DNA of 7,857 nucleotides, from positions 1 through 7,857 of the forward strand of contig CAJXWI010000102.1 of assembly GCA_913062735.1 (NCBI GenBank). The letters run 5' to 3'. The notes below the pieces were generated by a model. That model was not told the DNA's origin. It did no database searches and saw only the letters and a list, made by a program, of their open reading frames with translations. Origin of the DNA: an uncultured Arcobacter sp. (lineage in GTDB: Bacteria > Campylobacterota > Campylobacteria > Campylobacterales > Arcobacteraceae). Positions 5,631-7,857 of the stretch are shown here, piece after piece. Position numbers and translations under genes: made by a program. Numbering within the stretch: position 1 is the first letter of the stretch; each line of letters starts with the position of its first letter.

Positions 5631-7857
5631 ATGTTTAAGACTATGACAATAAGAGCCAAATTGGCTTTAGTATCTGTATTATCTTTATTGTTATTGGGTA
5701 CCGCTATCATTGTAATCTCTGTTAGTCAGTCAACAATAGCACTTAAAGAAGCAGAATTTAATAAGTTAGCAAGTGTGGAAGCAGCAAAAAAAAATGAGGT
5801 TGTTAATTATTTGCAATCATTAAAAGGATTGTTGACTTCAATGGCAAATTCACAGCTTACCAAAGAAGCGTATCTGGGTTTTGAAAAAGGCTTTTATACC
5901 ATTGAAAAAGAAGTATCGCTTGATGTAAATGAGGTAAGAAGAAGTTTGAAGGCTGATTTTACCAAGAATTATTTGGATTCTGTGAATTACAAAGTACCCA
6001 ATGCGGAACAAAGAAAGAGCATTGATTCTTATTTACCAAATTCAAACAATGCCTTATTCTTGCAATATATTTTTATTACAAATAATGCCTCTGCTTTAGG
6101 GGACAAAAATAAATTAGAATTTAACGCAAGTTACGATTCCTCTTATATGAGAACACATAAAAAATATCATTCTTCTTTTGATGCCTATTTAAATGAATTT
6201 GGATTATATGATATTTTTATGGTAGATTTAAAAGGAAACCTCGTATACACGGATTTTAAAGAAAAGGATTATGCTACGAATTTAAAAGACGGAGTGTATA
6301 AGAATACGGGTTTAGCAAAAGTATATAAAAAAGCCTTAGGTCTTAAAAAAGGAGAGCTTGCTTTTGAAGATTTTGCTGCTTATGAACCCTCTTATAATGC
6401 AGCTGCTTCTTTTATTGCAAGTCCTATTGTAATAGATGGAAAAACACAAGGAATCTTGGTCTTTCAAATGCCTGTTGATAATATTAATGCAATTATGGGC
6501 TTCAACGGAAAATACGAAGCTTCTGGCTTAGGATTAAGCGGAGAAGTTTATTTAATTGGAAGTGATTATAAAATGAGAAGTAATTCTCGTTTTGTTAAAG
6601 ACATTAAAGATGAGGTTGTACAAGAACTTGGATCAACTATTGGGGTTTGGGAAATAAAAACAGACTCCACCATTGCAGCGCTTCAAAAAACTGGTGATAA
6701 TGTAGAAAAACAAGTAATAAAAGATTATAGAGGCATATCCGTTTTAAGTGCTTACAATAGTATTAATGTTTACGATCAGGCAAAATGGGCCATTATTGCT
6801 GAAATAGATGAAGAAGAAGCATTAGAACCTGCAAAAGAAGTTAGAAATTTAATTATGCTTATTTCTTTAGTCATTATTGTTGTTTTTGTATTGATCATTT
6901 TATTTGTATTAAATTCAGTCTTGAGCAAACCTTTGAGAAAATTTCAAGAAGGAATTTTGGAATTCTTTAAATATCTGAACAAAGAAAGTACAGAGGCTAA
7001 AGAGCTACAAGTAAGAGCCCAAGATGAGATTGGACAAATGTCTGTTTTAGTCAATGAAAATATTATTAAAATCAAACAAGGTATTGAAGATGAAAAATCT
7101 TTAATTAAAGATGCCTCTGATGTTATTAATGCTGTTAATACAGGAGATTTATCTAATCGTATTAATAGTTCTTCTAGTAATGATGGACTCAATGAATTAA
7201 AAGATTTAATTAACTCTATGTTAGTAAAACTAGAAAATAACATTTCAAATATTTTAGGTGTTTTGGATTCCTATTCAAATTATAATTACTTAAAAAAAGC
7301 AGATAAAGATGGTATTAATGCAGATTTAGGAGAATTAATTGATGGGATTAATAATTTAGGAAAATCTATAACGTCTATGTTGGTTCAAAATAAAGAAACA
7401 GGCTTAAATTTAGAAGTAAATGCCAATAATTTATTAGACAATGTAAATGTATTAAATACAGCATCAAATGAGGCTGCAGCTTCTTTGGAAGAAACAGCAG
7501 CTGCATTAGAAGAAGTTACGAGTACGGTTGTTAATAGCACCATAAATGTTTCAAAAATGAGTAGTAATGCTAAAACATTAAGTACTGCTGTTGAAGAAGG
7601 GCAAAAACTAGCCAGTGAAACAACACAGTCCATGGAAGAAATTAATGAGCAAGTAAGTGCGATATCTGAAGCTATTACAGTGATTGATCAAATTGCATTT
7701 CAAACAAATATTTTATCTCTTAATGCGGCTGTGGAAGCAGCAACAGCAGGAGAGGCTGGAAAAGGGTTTGCAGTTGTTGCACAAGAAGTAAGAAACCTTG
7801 CAAGCAGATCAGCAGAAGCAGCTAATGAAATTAAAGCCCTGGTTGAAAATGCAACAT
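5631..7857 (+). CDS. Methyl-accepting chemotaxis protein (3' end beyond the window)
   Basis: The frame is open for 742 codons up to the window edge, so the C-terminus is missing. The first membrane segment is at about residues 10-31. A large periplasmic sensor follows (32-403), with a helical start and Cache-like marks: [13 protein letters not shown] (196-208), [10 protein letters not shown] (245-254) and [18 protein letters not shown] (264-281). The second membrane segment is at about 407-430. A HAMP domain comes next (DEIGQM at 465-470), then two more HAMP-like units (GDLSNRI at 505-511; about 541-590). The coiled-coil signalling part has a methylation-type segment ([12 protein letters not shown], 618-629) and the hairpin tip [19 protein letters not shown] from 686, which contacts CheA and CheW. 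It should be an inner-membrane receptor controlling flagellar rotation. Its ligand cannot be told from sequence. It is transcribed divergently from bioF and appears to have its own promoter. Confidence 0.95.
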   Translation, partial: MFKTMTIRAKLALVSVLSLLLLGTAIIVISVSQSTIALKEAEFNKLASVEAAKKNEVVNYLQSLKGLLTSMANSQLTKEAYLGFEKGFYTIEKEVSLDVNEVRRSLKADFTKNYLDSVNYKVPNAEQRKSIDSYLPNSNNALFLQYIFITNNASALGDKNKLEFNASYDSSYMRTHKKYHSSFDAYLNEFGLYDIFMVDLKGNLVYTDFKEKDYATNLKDGVYKNTGLAKVYKKALGLKKGELAFEDFAAYEPSYNAAASFIASPIVIDGKTQGILVFQMPVDNINAIMGFNGKYEASGLGLSGEVYLIGSDYKMRSNSRFVKDIKDEVVQELGSTIGVWEIKTDSTIAALQKTGDNVEKQVIKDYRGISVLSAYNSINVYDQAKWAIIAEIDEEEALEPAKEVRNLIMLISLVIIVVFVLIILFVLNSVLSKPLRKFQEGILEFFKYLNKESTEAKELQVRAQDEIGQMSVLVNENIIKIKQGIEDEKSLIKDASDVINAVNTGDLSNRINSSSSNDGLNELKDLINSMLVKLENNISNILGVLDSYSNYNYLKKADKDGINADLGELIDGINNLGKSITSMLVQNKETGLNLEVNANNLLDNVNVLNTASNEAAASLEETAAALEEVTSTVVNSTINVSKMSSNAKTLSTAVEEGQKLASETTQSMEEINEQVSAISEAITVIDQIAFQTNILSLNAAVEAATAGEAGKGFAVVAQEVRNLASRSAEAANEIKALVENAT

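Noticed and set aside
6944..7243. Open frame of 99 codons on the - strand
   Set aside because: It is antisense to the chemoreceptor HAMP region, which is unmistakably coding on the + strand.
7385..7633. Open frame of 82 codons on the - strand
   Set aside because: It is antisense to the chemoreceptor signalling domain; its hydrophobic look results from reading the coiled-coil codons backwards.

Overview
The window is AT-rich chromosomal DNA whose protein sequences point to a Campylobacterota bacterium of the Arcobacter type. This rests on the BioF protein closely resembling the Helicobacter/Campylobacter form as I remember it, the aminofutalosine-pathway enzyme MqnE, a DUF374-type acyltransferase tail, and a long multi-HAMP chemoreceptor. 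I see no mobile element, tRNA, rRNA or CRISPR array.

Left part (1-1752, + strand): the last 56 codons of a probable DUF374 lysophospholipid acyltransferase, then a coupled 522-codon gene for an unrecognised single-pass membrane protein. That protein has a cytoplasmic half resembling the degenerate actin-like domain of PilM/GspL and an extracytoplasmic half compatible with PilN/PilO/GspL ferredoxin-like folds.

Middle part (5110 down to 1755, - strand): a tightly packed five-gene operon. In transcription order it is bioF (biotin synthesis, TTG start), a 78-residue exported small protein, a beta-class carbonic anhydrase, a 105-residue single-pass membrane protein, and mqnE (menaquinone synthesis by the futalosine route). 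Neighbouring genes overlap by 1 to 8 bases or are 6 bases apart. One clear -10 box lies just upstream of bioF. Biotin and bicarbonate are both consumed by biotin-dependent carboxylases, which offers a rationale for the bioF/carbonic anhydrase pairing. The operon converges on the 522-codon gene with only two bases between the stop codons.

Right part (5111-7857): a 520-base, very AT-rich divergent intergenic region, then a methyl-accepting chemotaxis protein on the + strand that runs off the window. The intergenic region holds the bioF promoter, five tandem 7-bp repeats and three A/T-dominated inverted repeats. The chemoreceptor has a large Cache-like periplasmic sensor, two membrane segments, a HAMP plus two further HAMP-like units, and a canonical signalling tip.

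Most of the window is ordinary core metabolism and signalling. The stretches worth a second look are the PilM/GspL-like 522-residue protein, the two uncharacterised small envelope proteins inside the operon, and the palindrome cluster upstream of the chemoreceptor. I did not find a convincing new multi-gene system.
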